DNA from: DATIYF01 sp035517775
GTDB taxonomy: Bacteria; Acidobacteriota; Terriglobia; Terriglobales; Acidobacteriaceae
Direction: 5' to 3'
NCBI GenBank assembly: GCA_035517775.1
Contig: DATIYF010000114.1
Span: 1 to 23,816, forward strand
DNA: 23,816 bases
This document shows, one piece after another, positions 17,289-23,816 of this stretch. The first letter of the stretch is position 1, and each line of letters begins with the position of its first letter. The notes under the pieces are model-generated. The model worked only from the letters and a program-made list of their open reading frames with translations, did not search any database and had not been told where the DNA came from. Made by a program: the position numbers and the translations under genes.

Positions 17289-19094
17289 ATGACCGCCTCT
17301 GTAGAGACGTTGCCGGCAACGTCTCCCCTGGCAACGCCTGACGTGGTAAGCGGTGCGAGACGCAGCAAGCTGCGCCTCTACGGCGTTCTGGCCGGCTTGC
17401 TGCTTTTCGCCTCTCCGCTCTTCGCGCGCAGTTGGCGCATTTCTGATTTCCGGGATGACATTACGGTTGGCGCGGATGGAACGACGACGGTCCACGAGCG
17501 AATCACCCTGGTTTTCGAAGGCGAGTTTCACGGCATTCATCGCACCATTCCGATCGAGTATCCGGGGCCGAGCGGCACCAATTACACGCTGTTTCTCAGC
17601 GTGAAAGGGGTGACGGACGAAGATGGGCATTCCCTGAAGTACGAATCTTCGCGCAGCGGCGGCTACCGCGATCTGAAGATCTACATTCCTGGCGCCGAAG
17701 ATGCTACCAAGACGGTAGAGATTCACTACGTTCTGCGCAATGCGGTGCGCTTCTTCCCCGACCATGACGAGTTTTACTGGAACGTGACCGGCAACGACTG
17801 GCCGGTTCCGATTGATCATGCTGCTGCGCTCGTCACATTTCCGGCGGCTGCCTCGGGCTCGTTGCGGGCACAGGCCTTCACCGGTGTGTACGGTTCCACC
17901 GCCAGCGAAGCCACCTCTAACGTCAACGGCGCGGATGCAAGCTTCGAGACCACCAGCCCGCTGCCCATGCGCGGCGGGCTGACGATTGACGTCTATTTGC
18001 CCAAGGGCATTCTGCGCGAACCGAGCTCATTTACCCGCTTGCTGTGGTTCATTGGCAGCAACCCCATCGTCTTTTTGCCGTTCGTCACCTTCGGTGTGAT
18101 GTTGGTGCTGTGGTGGTACAAGGGCCGCGATCCCGATCCCGGGCAGTCGGTGGCGCCCATGTATGAGCCCCCGCCAGCAATGAGCCCGGCCGAGTGCGGC
18201 ACTCTGCTGGAAGACACGATTCATCCCCGCGATATCACCTGCACCATCGTGGACCTGGCGGTGCGGGGCTTTATCAAGATCGAAGAAACCGTGGACCAGG
18301 GCGTCTTTCTTCATCACAAGGACTACATTTTTCATCTGCTCAAGCCCAAGGACCAGTGGCAGGGCCTGGCCCCGCACGAGCGGGTCATGCTGGAGAACAT
18401 CTATGCAGGCGGTGGCACCGAGACGCGGCTCTCCAGCCTGAAGAACCACTTCTACACGGCGATTCCGGTGGTTCGTGAAGACATCATGTCGCAGTTGCGG
18501 CAAAAGGGGATGTACCTGCTCGACCCTGAATCGGCCAACGCCTACAGCTTTGGCGCAATTCTGGTGATTGTGGCGCCCTTTGTGATCGTTCAGGTCTTAG
18601 GCTGGAAGGATGTATTCAGCTCGATTGGCCTTCTGGTGTTGTGTGGATTGGTCTCTGCTTTGATCTGGTGGCTGTTCGCCCGCCAGATGACCGCCAAGAC
18701 CGTAAAAGGCGGGCGCACGCGAGTTGCCGTGCTGGGCTTTCAGGAATTCATGAACCGGGTGGATGCTGACCGGCTGAAGCGCATGCCGCCGGATACGTTC
18801 GAGAAATATCTGCCTTATGCCATGGCGCTGGGGGTGGAGCACCAGTGGGCGAAAGCTTTTTCCGGCATCGTGCAGAACCCGCCGACGTGGTACGCGTCGC
18901 CCAACGGGTTCGTCGGCTTCAACCCGATTTTCTTTGCGGCTTCGATGAACAGCATGGCCGGCGATATGCACCAGGTGTTCGTGTCGGCACCGCGAGCCAG
19001 TTCCACCGGCTCCGGTTGGAGCGGCGGCGGCTTCGGCGGGGGAGGCGGATTCTCCGGCGGCGGATTCGGTGGAGGCGGCGGAGGAGCGTTTTAG
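17289..19094 (+). CDS. DUF2207 domain-containing membrane protein
   Basis: The 601-residue protein has a signal-like hydrophobic segment (about 30-47), a DUF2207 (PF09972) extracytoplasmic domain with SWRISDFRDDITVGADGTTT and HGIHRTIPIEY, a membrane segment near 250-268 followed by WWYKGRDPDP, then a domain with MSPAECGTLLEDTIHPRDITCTIVDLAVRGFI, two further hydrophobic segments (about 418-462), and a long Gly-rich C-terminal tail (GGGFGGGGGFSGGG type) ending in AF. This layout is standard for the family, which commonly accompanies lemA; function is unknown. The N-terminal 18 residues include a stretch encoded by a 22-bp perfect palindrome (17304-17325), so the true start could be GTG 17343. 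It converges on hemD with a nine-base gap. Confidence 0.88.
   Translation: MTASVETLPATSPLATPDVVSGARRSKLRLYGVLAGLLLFASPLFARSWRISDFRDDITVGADGTTTVHERITLVFEGEFHGIHRTIPIEYPGPSGTNYTLFLSVKGVTDEDGHSLKYESSRSGGYRDLKIYIPGAEDATKTVEIHYVLRNAVRFFPDHDEFYWNVTGNDWPVPIDHAAALVTFPAAASGSLRAQAFTGVYGSTASEATSNVNGADASFETTSPLPMRGGLTIDVYLPKGILREPSSFTRLLWFIGSNPIVFLPFVTFGVMLVLWWYKGRDPDPGQSVAPMYEPPPAMSPAECGTLLEDTIHPRDITCTIVDLAVRGFIKIEETVDQGVFLHHKDYIFHLLKPKDQWQGLAPHERVMLENIYAGGGTETRLSSLKNHFYTAIPVVREDIMSQLRQKGMYLLDPESANAYSFGAILVIVAPFVIVQVLGWKDVFSSIGLLVLCGLVSALIWWLFARQMTAKTVKGGRTRVAVLGFQEFMNRVDADRLKRMPPDTFEKYLPYAMALGVEHQWAKAFSGIVQNPPTWYASPNGFVGFNPIFFAASMNSMAGDMHQVFVSAPRASSTGSGWSGGGFGGGGGFSGGGFGGGGGGAF
17304..17325. repeat. 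22-bp perfect palindrome inside the start of the DUF2207 frame
   Basis: GAGACGTTGCC (17304-17314) is followed at once by its reverse complement (17315-17325). The preceding 'gta' and the core 'gtagagacgttgc' resemble a palindromic repeat seen in intergenic DNA of cyanobacteria and other phyla. Here it lies in or beside coding sequence and encodes part of residues 6-13 if ATG 17289 is used. Confidence 0.7.
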
Positions 19095-19103
19095 CCGGTG
19101 CGA

Positions 19104-19958
19104 CTAACCAGCCCGTTTACGCTGCGACAACTCTCCGCTTTTTTCCGCCGCCTCCTTCACCAGAAAACCCATCTTGGGATGAGAGGCTTCCAGATCCACT
19201 TGCACGCCGTGCTCGCGCAGAGTCTCTGAAGTGGTCGGGCCGATGGAGGCAACCACAGCGCGGTGCAGTCCGCGCAGCATTTCCTGCTGCATCTTCATCT
19301 CGGCGGCAAACTGGAAGAGATGGTGAACCTGCACCGACGAAGTGAATATGGCTACATCAATTTCGCCGCGGCTGAGAGCTGCAATGGCCTCGCGCAACGG
19401 GCCAGTGTCTTCCGGCGGCTGCCACTTGTAGACCGGCACGGGAAAGACCCGGGCGCCGCGCTCGGTGAGGCCGGCATAAAGATCAGGGCTGGGGATGCCA
19501 TACTCCTGCACCGCGACGGCCGTGCTCGCGAGCGGAACGTCAGCGCGGTGATCGTCCAGGGCCTTCAGTATCTCGCGCCAGGTGTTGGGCTCGGGAACGG
19601 TCAGGGCGATGGGGACGCCAAACTCCCGCAATACCGCCACCGGCTTGGGGCCGCGCGCCACAACCTTAAGGCGGCTGAGCGCGGCAACGAACTGCTCTCG
19701 TGGGCAGACGGTTTCAATGGCCTGCGCAAGATGGCGCGTGCCTACGCCGGTCAGGAAGATGACCGCTCCAAACTCCCCCCGCAAGAGCTTTTCGGCGAAA
19801 AAGAGTTCCTCCGCATTGGGGCCGGAAGGCACCTCGCGCGTCGAGGGCGCAACCATCGGCCGGCCGCCATTGTTGCTGATAAGCTGCGCGATTTCCTTCG
19901 AACGCCGGCTCTCCAAAGAGAGCACGCGCAGTCCGGCAAAGCCGTTAGCGTTGGGCAT
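19104..19958 (-). CDS. hemD: Uroporphyrinogen-III synthase family protein
   Basis: The 284-residue protein matches the HemD fold (PF02602), two alpha/beta domains linked by a hinge: residues 10-40 (LRVLSLESRRSKEIAQLISNNGGRP), VIFLTGVGTRHL (about 66-77), a hinge-like region, VAIFTSSVQVHHLFQF (about 213-228), and VVASIGPTTSETLREHGVQVDLEA (about 244-267). HemD closes hydroxymethylbilane to uroporphyrinogen III for heme, siroheme and B12. The family is poorly conserved, so a divergent regulatory homolog is possible. No other heme gene is in the window. It starts with ATG and ends tail to tail with the DUF2207 gene. Confidence 0.82.
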   Translation of the reverse strand: MPNANGFAGLRVLSLESRRSKEIAQLISNNGGRPMVAPSTREVPSGPNAEELFFAEKLLRGEFGAVIFLTGVGTRHLAQAIETVCPREQFVAALSRLKVVARGPKPVAVLREFGVPIALTVPEPNTWREILKALDDHRADVPLASTAVAVQEYGIPSPDLYAGLTERGARVFPVPVYKWQPPEDTGPLREAIAALSRGEIDVAIFTSSVQVHHLFQFAAEMKMQQEMLRGLHRAVVASIGPTTSETLREHGVQVDLEASHPKMGFLVKEAAEKSGELSQRKRAG

Positions 19959-20099
19959 GCAGGTTTCCCATGGTACGTGATGGGGACGGGCTGGAAAAGC
20001 AGTGAAGCTTCCTTTGTGGGCGCGGGTTGCCGGTTTTCGGATTTATGGGGTAATAGGGGTAACAGGCCTGTACCCGTAACTCCCCAGTCACCAGCCCTT

Positions 20100-20127
20100 T
20101 TGCCCGGCCTGCTATCCGTGATATAAC
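20100..20127 (+). promoter_or_regulatory. Likely promoter for the PilZ/regulator pair
   Basis: TTGCCC (20100-20105) and TATAAC (20122-20127) are separated by 16 bases, a good fit to a housekeeping sigma promoter. The predicted start near 20134 leaves a leader of about 85 bases before the GTG at 20220. Confidence 0.5.
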
Positions 20128-20219
20128 CGCCCTTAAGCCTGTGGTGGGTGTTCCAGCGGCATGCGGCCGAAGAAGTACGGCGATTTTGCCGATGGGAAGG
20201 CCAGGAATCAGGAGGTCTT

Positions 20220-20543
20220 GTGGCTGAAGCGAGAACAGGCAAGCGGTTTCCCATAAAACTACCCATCAAGATCCACAAATCGGAAGAGGGTGCGGAGCAC
20301 AGCGGCACTACAGGTAACCTGAGCGCCGCCGGGGTGTACATCCGCGCCGATGCCGCGCTCGACGTGGGTTCCAACGTCGAGTTCGAAATTACTCTTCCTC
20401 CCGAGGTCACCGGGGCGAAGGAGAACGTGGTAGTGCAGTGCAAAGGGCGGGTGGTGCGCACTGACGAAACTCATAACGGTCCCTCCGACGCCCGCGGCGT
20501 GGCCTGTGTGATTGATTCGTACGATTTCGTCCGGCACTCGTAA
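20220..20543 (+). CDS. PilZ domain protein
   Basis: This small protein of 107 residues is a single PilZ domain, the usual cyclic-di-GMP receptor module. Both ligand-binding signatures are present: RTGKR (Arg5 to Arg9, the RxxxR motif) and NLSAAG (33-38, the [D/N]xSxxG motif), followed by strands VEFEITLP and VVQCKGRVVRT. It should therefore be able to bind c-di-GMP, although binding is inferred. I start at GTG 20220 because AGGAGG lies four bases upstream; the frame could be extended to GTG 20148, adding 24 unlikely residues. The next gene follows after 15 bases on the same strand, suggesting one transcript with an atypical response regulator. Confidence 0.87.
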   Translation: MAEARTGKRFPIKLPIKIHKSEEGAEHSGTTGNLSAAGVYIRADAALDVGSNVEFEITLPPEVTGAKENVVVQCKGRVVRTDETHNGPSDARGVACVIDSYDFVRHS

Positions 20544-20558
20544 GTCGAGGTAGAGACG

Positions 20559-21245
20559 ATGCTCAAACTGATTTTGGCCGACAACCAGGCCATTTTTCGC
20601 GCGGGAATTGCCAAGGTGCTGGCAGTAGAAGACGAGATGCGCATTGTGGCCCAGGCGCAGACCGCGGAACAGATGTTTATGGCGCTGGATAAGTTCCGCG
20701 CGGCCGTGCTGGTGGTGGCGGCCGGATTTCACAACGACTTCAACAGCATCCTGCAGGCCGCCAACCGGGCCAAGACGCGCATCGTGGTACTGGCCGATAC
20801 GGGCGAAAGCGCGCAACGCCATATTGCCGCCGGAGCGCATGGCGTGGTCTATCGCAACGTGACCAGCGCAGCTCTGGTGGATTGCGTGCGCAAAGTGGCG
20901 CGCGGCGAAACCTGGGTGCAGGATGTGGCCGTGCCCAGCGAACTGACCGAGAACGACATGGTCGGCCTGCGTGTGCGCGACCGGCTGACGGCGAAAGAAC
21001 TGCGCATTGTCGCCCTGATCGTTCAGGGCTACAAGAACAAGGAAATCGCTTCGCAGCTGGGAACCACCGAGCAGGTCATCAAGAATTATCTGCGCAACGT
21101 GTACGACAAGATCGGCGTCTCCGACCGTCTGGAGCTGGCGCTCTTTACCATTCATCACCGCATCCTGAATGAAGCGGCAGCAGCCACGGCGGCGGGTATG
21201 GCTCCGGCGCCTTCCCCGGGTCCGGGCGCCGGGGCGGCAGGATAA
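20559..21245 (+). CDS. LuxR/NarL-type regulator with degenerate receiver domain
   Basis: The 228-residue protein has a receiver-like N-terminal domain (about 3-118) and a LuxR-type helix-turn-helix (about 142-198: LTAKELRIVALIVQGYKNKEIASQLGT...), then an Ala/Pro/Gly tail. The HTH is intact. The receiver is not: the acidic pair is Asp8-Asn9, the phospho-acceptor position reads Ala54 (VLVVAAGF), the Thr/Ser switch position is Ala79 and the conserved Lys is Arg99. It is unlikely to be controlled by phosphorylation and more likely acts as an atypical receiver regulated by a ligand, a partner or abundance. Its co-transcription with a PilZ protein suggests a link to c-di-GMP signalling, as inference only. 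Confidence 0.88.
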   Translation: MLKLILADNQAIFRAGIAKVLAVEDEMRIVAQAQTAEQMFMALDKFRAAVLVVAAGFHNDFNSILQAANRAKTRIVVLADTGESAQRHIAAGAHGVVYRNVTSAALVDCVRKVARGETWVQDVAVPSELTENDMVGLRVRDRLTAKELRIVALIVQGYKNKEIASQLGTTEQVIKNYLRNVYDKIGVSDRLELALFTIHHRILNEAAAATAAGMAPAPSPGPGAGAAG

Positions 21246-21509
21246 CCGGCTGGCCGAGTCCGTCAGGTCACGAACGTTACTCTTCCGCAGCCTATCCCGG
21301 GCATAGATTTTTTGAATTGGACACTCTGCCTGGTGTCTGGCACAGTAAGCGTGTCTTCCCAGCTTTTCTGGTAGCGGAGGAGACGAACTCCGTAGTTCGC
21401 AGTCATCCTCGTTGTTTTTCTTCCTGACCTCGTGGTCACCCCAAATAACCGAATGACGCCGCCGGTCTCTGCGCCGGGGTGTCTCCAGCCAATCCAAATG
21501 GAGGTCAGT
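21246..21509 (+). other. 264-base leader region before a small exported protein
   Basis: The gap is GC-rich and holds several inverted pairs: GAACTCCGTAGTTC near 21384-21397, CACCCC (21437-21442) with GGGGTG (21476-21481) enclosing a CCGG/CCGG pair, and GACAC/GTGTC near 21319-21336. A promoter could lie near TTGGAC at about 21316. No known riboswitch consensus fits, but a structured leader is possible. Confidence 0.3.
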
Positions 21510-21938
21510 ATGAAATTGAGCAGATTATCGTGTGTTCGCGCGCTGGCGCTGTTGGCCGGCGTAATGGTGGTTTCCTGCAGCATCGCTTCCGCGCAATCGG
21601 GGACTTTCAAGTTGCCGGTTGAAGCCAAATGGGGGAAAGCCGTCTTGCCCGCCGGCGACTACTCTTATGCCATGGAACAGGGCGGCGAAAAAATCGTCAC
21701 CATCCGCTCGATGGAAGACGGTTCGAGCGTGATGGCCGTGCCTGCCTCGGTTTCCGAAATGCCATTCGGTCCGAGCCAGCTCATCCTCACCCGGAGCGGC
21801 CGCGATGTATTTGTGACTGCGCTCACCATGGGGGACTACGGCATGACGCTCAATTTTGCCGTGCCCAAACCGCGAGTTACTTCCACCGCCGCCGTCACTA
21901 CGAAGGGTCAAGCCACGCTGGCAGCGGTTTCAAAGTAG
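21510..21938 (+). CDS. Small exported protein of unknown function
   Basis: The 142-residue protein begins with an export signal (ALALLAGVMVVSCSIASAQ). Two cleavage modes are possible: signal peptidase I after ASA, or lipoprotein processing at VVSC (Cys23). The mature part is a compact beta-rich domain (KLPVEAKWGKAVLPAGDY, MEQGGEKIVTIRSM, SQLILTRSGRDVFVTALTM), a type I associate with Acidobacteria but cannot name. ATG 21510 is chosen because GGAGG lies five bases upstream; the frame opens at 21432 but the extra 26 residues are not plausible. A hairpin shared with the next convergent gene follows. Confidence 0.75.
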   Translation: MKLSRLSCVRALALLAGVMVVSCSIASAQSGTFKLPVEAKWGKAVLPAGDYSYAMEQGGEKIVTIRSMEDGSSVMAVPASVSEMPFGPSQLILTRSGRDVFVTALTMGDYGMTLNFAVPKPRVTSTAAVTTKGQATLAAVSK

Positions 21939-21953
21939 CGCGTGTGGTGAATT

Positions 21954-21985
21954 AAAAAAGGGCCTGCGTTTGCGAGGCAGGCCCT
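21954..21985 (-). terminator. Intrinsic terminator of the GAF-ANTAR gene
   Basis: A perfect 9-bp stem (AGGGCCTGC at 21959-21967, GCAGGCCCT at 21977-21985) has A6 on its left side, which reads as a T6 tail on the minus strand. It lies 22 bases after the GAF-ANTAR stop. On the plus strand it follows the exported-protein gene by 20 bases but has only a broken T tract. Confidence 0.8.
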
Positions 21986-22007
21986 GTTCTTTCACCGTCA
22001 CTTGCAA

Positions 22008-22724
22008 TCAGTTGATACGCGAGCCATTCTTCACTTCGTCGCTCAGAACAATGGCCTCGGCGACTTCCTTCATCGGCCGGCGCTTCTGCCGGCTCTGGCG
22101 CTGCAAGGCAAGGTAGGCCTGCTCTTCCGTAAGCCTTAGATCGCGCTGCAGAATGCCCTTGGCGCGCTCCACCAGCTTGCGGGTTTCGAGCTGCTCGGTG
22201 AGGTGCGAGTTCTGGCTTTCCAGGCGGGCCATTTCCACTTCCGCGCCCACCAGAAATCCCATGGTGGAGATCAGGCGGATTTCGCGCGGGCTGTGGTCAT
22301 AGGGCTGGCGATGCTGCAGATTCATCACCCCCACCAGGCGGCCATGCGAAAGCAGCGGAACTGAAAGAAAGGCCTCGTAGCGGTCTTCCGGCAGCTCGTT
22401 GAAATAGCGGAAGCGCGGATCTTTGGCCGCATCTTTGGCCAGCGCCACCGGCTCGCGATGTTCCGCCACCCAGCCGGTGATGCCCTGGCCCACGTGCAGC
22501 TTCAGGCGGTCAATTACATCGTCGTGAGGGTTCTTGGAAGCGCGCAGCACCAGTTCGTCACCCGAAAGAATGTACACGAAGCAGGAATCGCACTTCACCA
22601 GTTCGACGGCGAATTCGAGCACACGATCCAGCACATTATGAAATGAATCGGCCGCGGCGATGCGGCTGCCGATTTCGTGCAACGCGTCCACATGCGAGTC
22701 ATCAACAAATGAGGAAGAGTCCAT
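22008..22724 (-). CDS. GAF-ANTAR antiterminator-type regulator
   Basis: The 238-residue protein combines a GAF sensor domain (about 15-160) with a C-terminal ANTAR RNA-binding domain (about 172-228: LTEQLETRKLVERAKGILQRD, then EQAYLALQRQSRQKRRPMKEVAEAI). A likely coiled coil (162-182) joins them. ANTAR proteins bind paired RNA hairpins with hexanucleotide loops to prevent termination (known for NasR and EutV). The GAF domain has two cysteines close together (CDSC, 45-48), which could bind a cofactor or sense redox state, but this is inference. No partner kinase or ANTAR hairpin pair was recognised nearby. No Shine-Dalgarno sequence precedes the ATG. Confidence 0.92.
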   Translation of the reverse strand: MDSSSFVDDSHVDALHEIGSRIAAADSFHNVLDRVLEFAVELVKCDSCFVYILSGDELVLRASKNPHDDVIDRLKLHVGQGITGWVAEHREPVALAKDAAKDPRFRYFNELPEDRYEAFLSVPLLSHGRLVGVMNLQHRQPYDHSPREIRLISTMGFLVGAEVEMARLESQNSHLTEQLETRKLVERAKGILQRDLRLTEEQAYLALQRQSRQKRRPMKEVAEAIVLSDEVKNGSRIN

Positions 22725-22870
22725 AATGCAACGCTAACGCCAGGTAGCATGAGTGTCCAATCGCAATTTTTGATGGACGGAATAAAGGAAAATAAGCGCA
22801 AAGAAAGTGCAGGTTTTTGTGGGAGCGGCGAAAAATTAACAGAATCTTAATCGGACGTTAAACCATCCGC
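22725..22870 (-). other. Intergenic region between pruA and the GAF-ANTAR gene
   Basis: This 146-base gap is notably AT-richer than the rest. It contains ATTAA-n7-TTAAT (22836-22852), directly followed on the minus strand by T5, a weak terminator candidate for the dehydrogenase gene, and an interrupted inverted repeat GTCCAATC/GATGGAC (about 22755-22778). The promoter of the GAF-ANTAR gene should lie here, but no clear -35/-10 pair can be named. Confidence 0.35.
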
Positions 22871-23816
22871 CTACCTAACTTTCTCCCCCACCGACTTAGC
22901 CTGGGTGAATAAGTACAGATAGTCGGGGCCGCCGGACTTGGAATCGGTGCCCGACATGTTGAAGCCGCCGAAGGGGTGCGCGCCGACCATTGCACCGGTG
23001 CATTTGCGGTTGATGTAGAGATTGCCCACATGAAAGTCGCGGATGGCGCGGTCAATCTTGTCTTGCGAAGAAGTGTAAACGGCGCCGGTAAGGCCGAACT
23101 CGGTGTCGTTGGCGATTTCGAGCGCATGCTCATAATCGCGGGACTTGACGACCACCAGCACCGGGCCGAAGATTTCCTCCTGCTCGAGCTTTGATTTGGG
23201 CGGAATGTCGGCGATCACGGTCGGCTGAATGAAATATCCTTCGCCGGCAGCTTCCGCGCGGGCGCCGCCGGTGATCACGCGGCCATCGCGCTTGCCTTGC
23301 TCGATGTAGCTCAGGACGGTCTTAAGCGAGCCTTCGTTGATCACGGCAGCGAGGTTGGCATTTTCCGCCGGATCGCCGACAGATAACTTTTCTACCCGCT
23401 CTTTCAACTGTTCGAGAAAGGCGTCGTAAATGCGCTCATCCACGATGGCGCGGGAGCAGGCGGAACACTTCTGCCCCTGAAAGCCGAAGGCGGCGGCGGC
23501 AACTCCGGCCACGGCGGAGTCAATATCGGCGTCGGCATCCACAATGATGGCGTCCTTGCCACCCATTTCCAGGACGGTGCGCTTGATCCAGAGTTGCCCC
23601 GGCGCCTGATGGGCGGCGCGCTGGTTGATATCGAGACCGACCTCGCGGGAGCCGGTGAAGGCGATGTAGCGCGTTCTGGGATGGGCCACGATGGCGTGGC
23701 CGAAGGTCGCGCCCGAGCCGGGGCAGAAATTCACCACGCCCTCGGGCATGCCGCACTCTTCCAGCAGCTCGACAAACTTCGCGGCGATGGTGGGCGAGTC
23801 GCTCGAGGGCTTGAGC
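22871..23816 (-). CDS. pruA: L-glutamate gamma-semialdehyde (delta-1-pyrroline-5-carboxylate) dehydrogenase, 3' part
   Basis: The frame remains open to the right edge, so the N-terminus lies beyond the window; 315 residues are visible. The sequence reads as a P5C-dehydrogenase-type aldehyde dehydrogenase, which oxidises glutamate semialdehyde to glutamate in proline breakdown. Visible features are LKPSSDSP at the edge, the NAD-binding FTGSREVG, the catalytic Glu region VLEMGGKD, the catalytic Cys in GQKCSACSR, EEIFGPVL, and the C-terminal GNLYINRKCTGAMVGAHPFGG with a GG-DYL ending. The 'NRKCTGA...HPFGG' form favours PruA/RocA over other aldehyde dehydrogenases. It is on the same strand as the GAF-ANTAR gene, 146 bases upstream of it. 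It ends with TAG at 22871. Confidence 0.9.
   Translation of the reverse strand, partial: LKPSSDSPTIAAKFVELLEECGMPEGVVNFCPGSGATFGHAIVAHPRTRYIAFTGSREVGLDINQRAAHQAPGQLWIKRTVLEMGGKDAIIVDADADIDSAVAGVAAAAFGFQGQKCSACSRAIVDERIYDAFLEQLKERVEKLSVGDPAENANLAAVINEGSLKTVLSYIEQGKRDGRVITGGARAEAAGEGYFIQPTVIADIPPKSKLEQEEIFGPVLVVVKSRDYEHALEIANDTEFGLTGAVYTSSQDKIDRAIRDFHVGNLYINRKCTGAMVGAHPFGGFNMSGTDSKSGGPDYLYLFTQAKSVGEKVR

Noticed and set aside
20259..21497. 412-residue minus-strand open frame opposite the PilZ and regulator genes
   Set aside because: It covers two genes with clear domains on the plus strand and has no recognisable motif itself.
21246..21509. Cyclic-di-GMP (GEMM) riboswitch, suggested by the nearby PilZ gene
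   Set aside because: I could not find the conserved GEMM core or tetraloop elements; only generic inverted repeats are present.

Overview
The window (23.8 kb, GC-rich) reads as a chromosomal segment of an acidobacterium (Acidobacteriota, probably in or near the Terriglobia). This is an inference from the gene mix: several secreted proteins of types I associate with that phylum, an Ig-like (BIG2) lipoprotein, a two-domain LigD without polymerase, a LemA/DUF2207 pair, a GAF-ANTAR regulator, and intergenic repeats built around 'catcccgagcga'. No tRNA, rRNA, CRISPR array, transposase or phage gene was recognised. Genes are short, mostly monocistronic and switch strand often.

Layout. 1-2.9 kb, plus strand: a secreted protein of unknown function, a thioredoxin reductase, then a 585-base gene-free stretch with a 112-bp direct repeat and a terminator-like hairpin, then a stand-alone PD-(D/E)XK endonuclease-family protein. 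2.9-5.6 kb, minus strand: gyrA, tail to tail with the endonuclease. 5.6-6.1 kb: gene-free. 6.1-6.7 kb: Ig-like lipoprotein. 6.9-9.7 kb, minus strand: a pair of paralogous secreted proteins and a polytopic membrane protein. 9.8-12.8 kb: a CPBP membrane protease (plus) converging on and overlapping a DUF4139 protein, then a NUDIX hydrolase (both minus). 12.8-15.5 kb: short repeats, an ABM-domain monooxygenase, and LigD. 15.5-16.6 kb, minus: a secreted protein whose signal peptide is encoded but lacks a normal start codon. 16.7-19.1 kb, plus: lemA and a DUF2207 membrane protein. 19.1-20 kb, minus: HemD-like protein. 20.1-21.9 kb, plus: a PilZ protein and an atypical NarL/LuxR-type regulator, then a small exported protein. 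22-23.8 kb, minus: GAF-ANTAR regulator and the 3' part of a delta-1-pyrroline-5-carboxylate dehydrogenase running off the right edge.

Functionally the window mixes housekeeping (gyrase, thioredoxin reductase, heme synthesis, proline catabolism, DNA end repair) with envelope proteins and signalling. The clearest joint units are the tandem secreted paralogs (3-base gap), lemA-DUF2207 (5-base gap) and PilZ-regulator (15-base gap). I found no strong evidence for a wholly new multi-gene system. The best leads are the tandem secreted paralogs, the receiver domain stripped of its phosphorylation residues, the missing start codon at 16564-16566, the palindrome inside the DUF2207 reading frame, and the hairpin leader of the orphan endonuclease.
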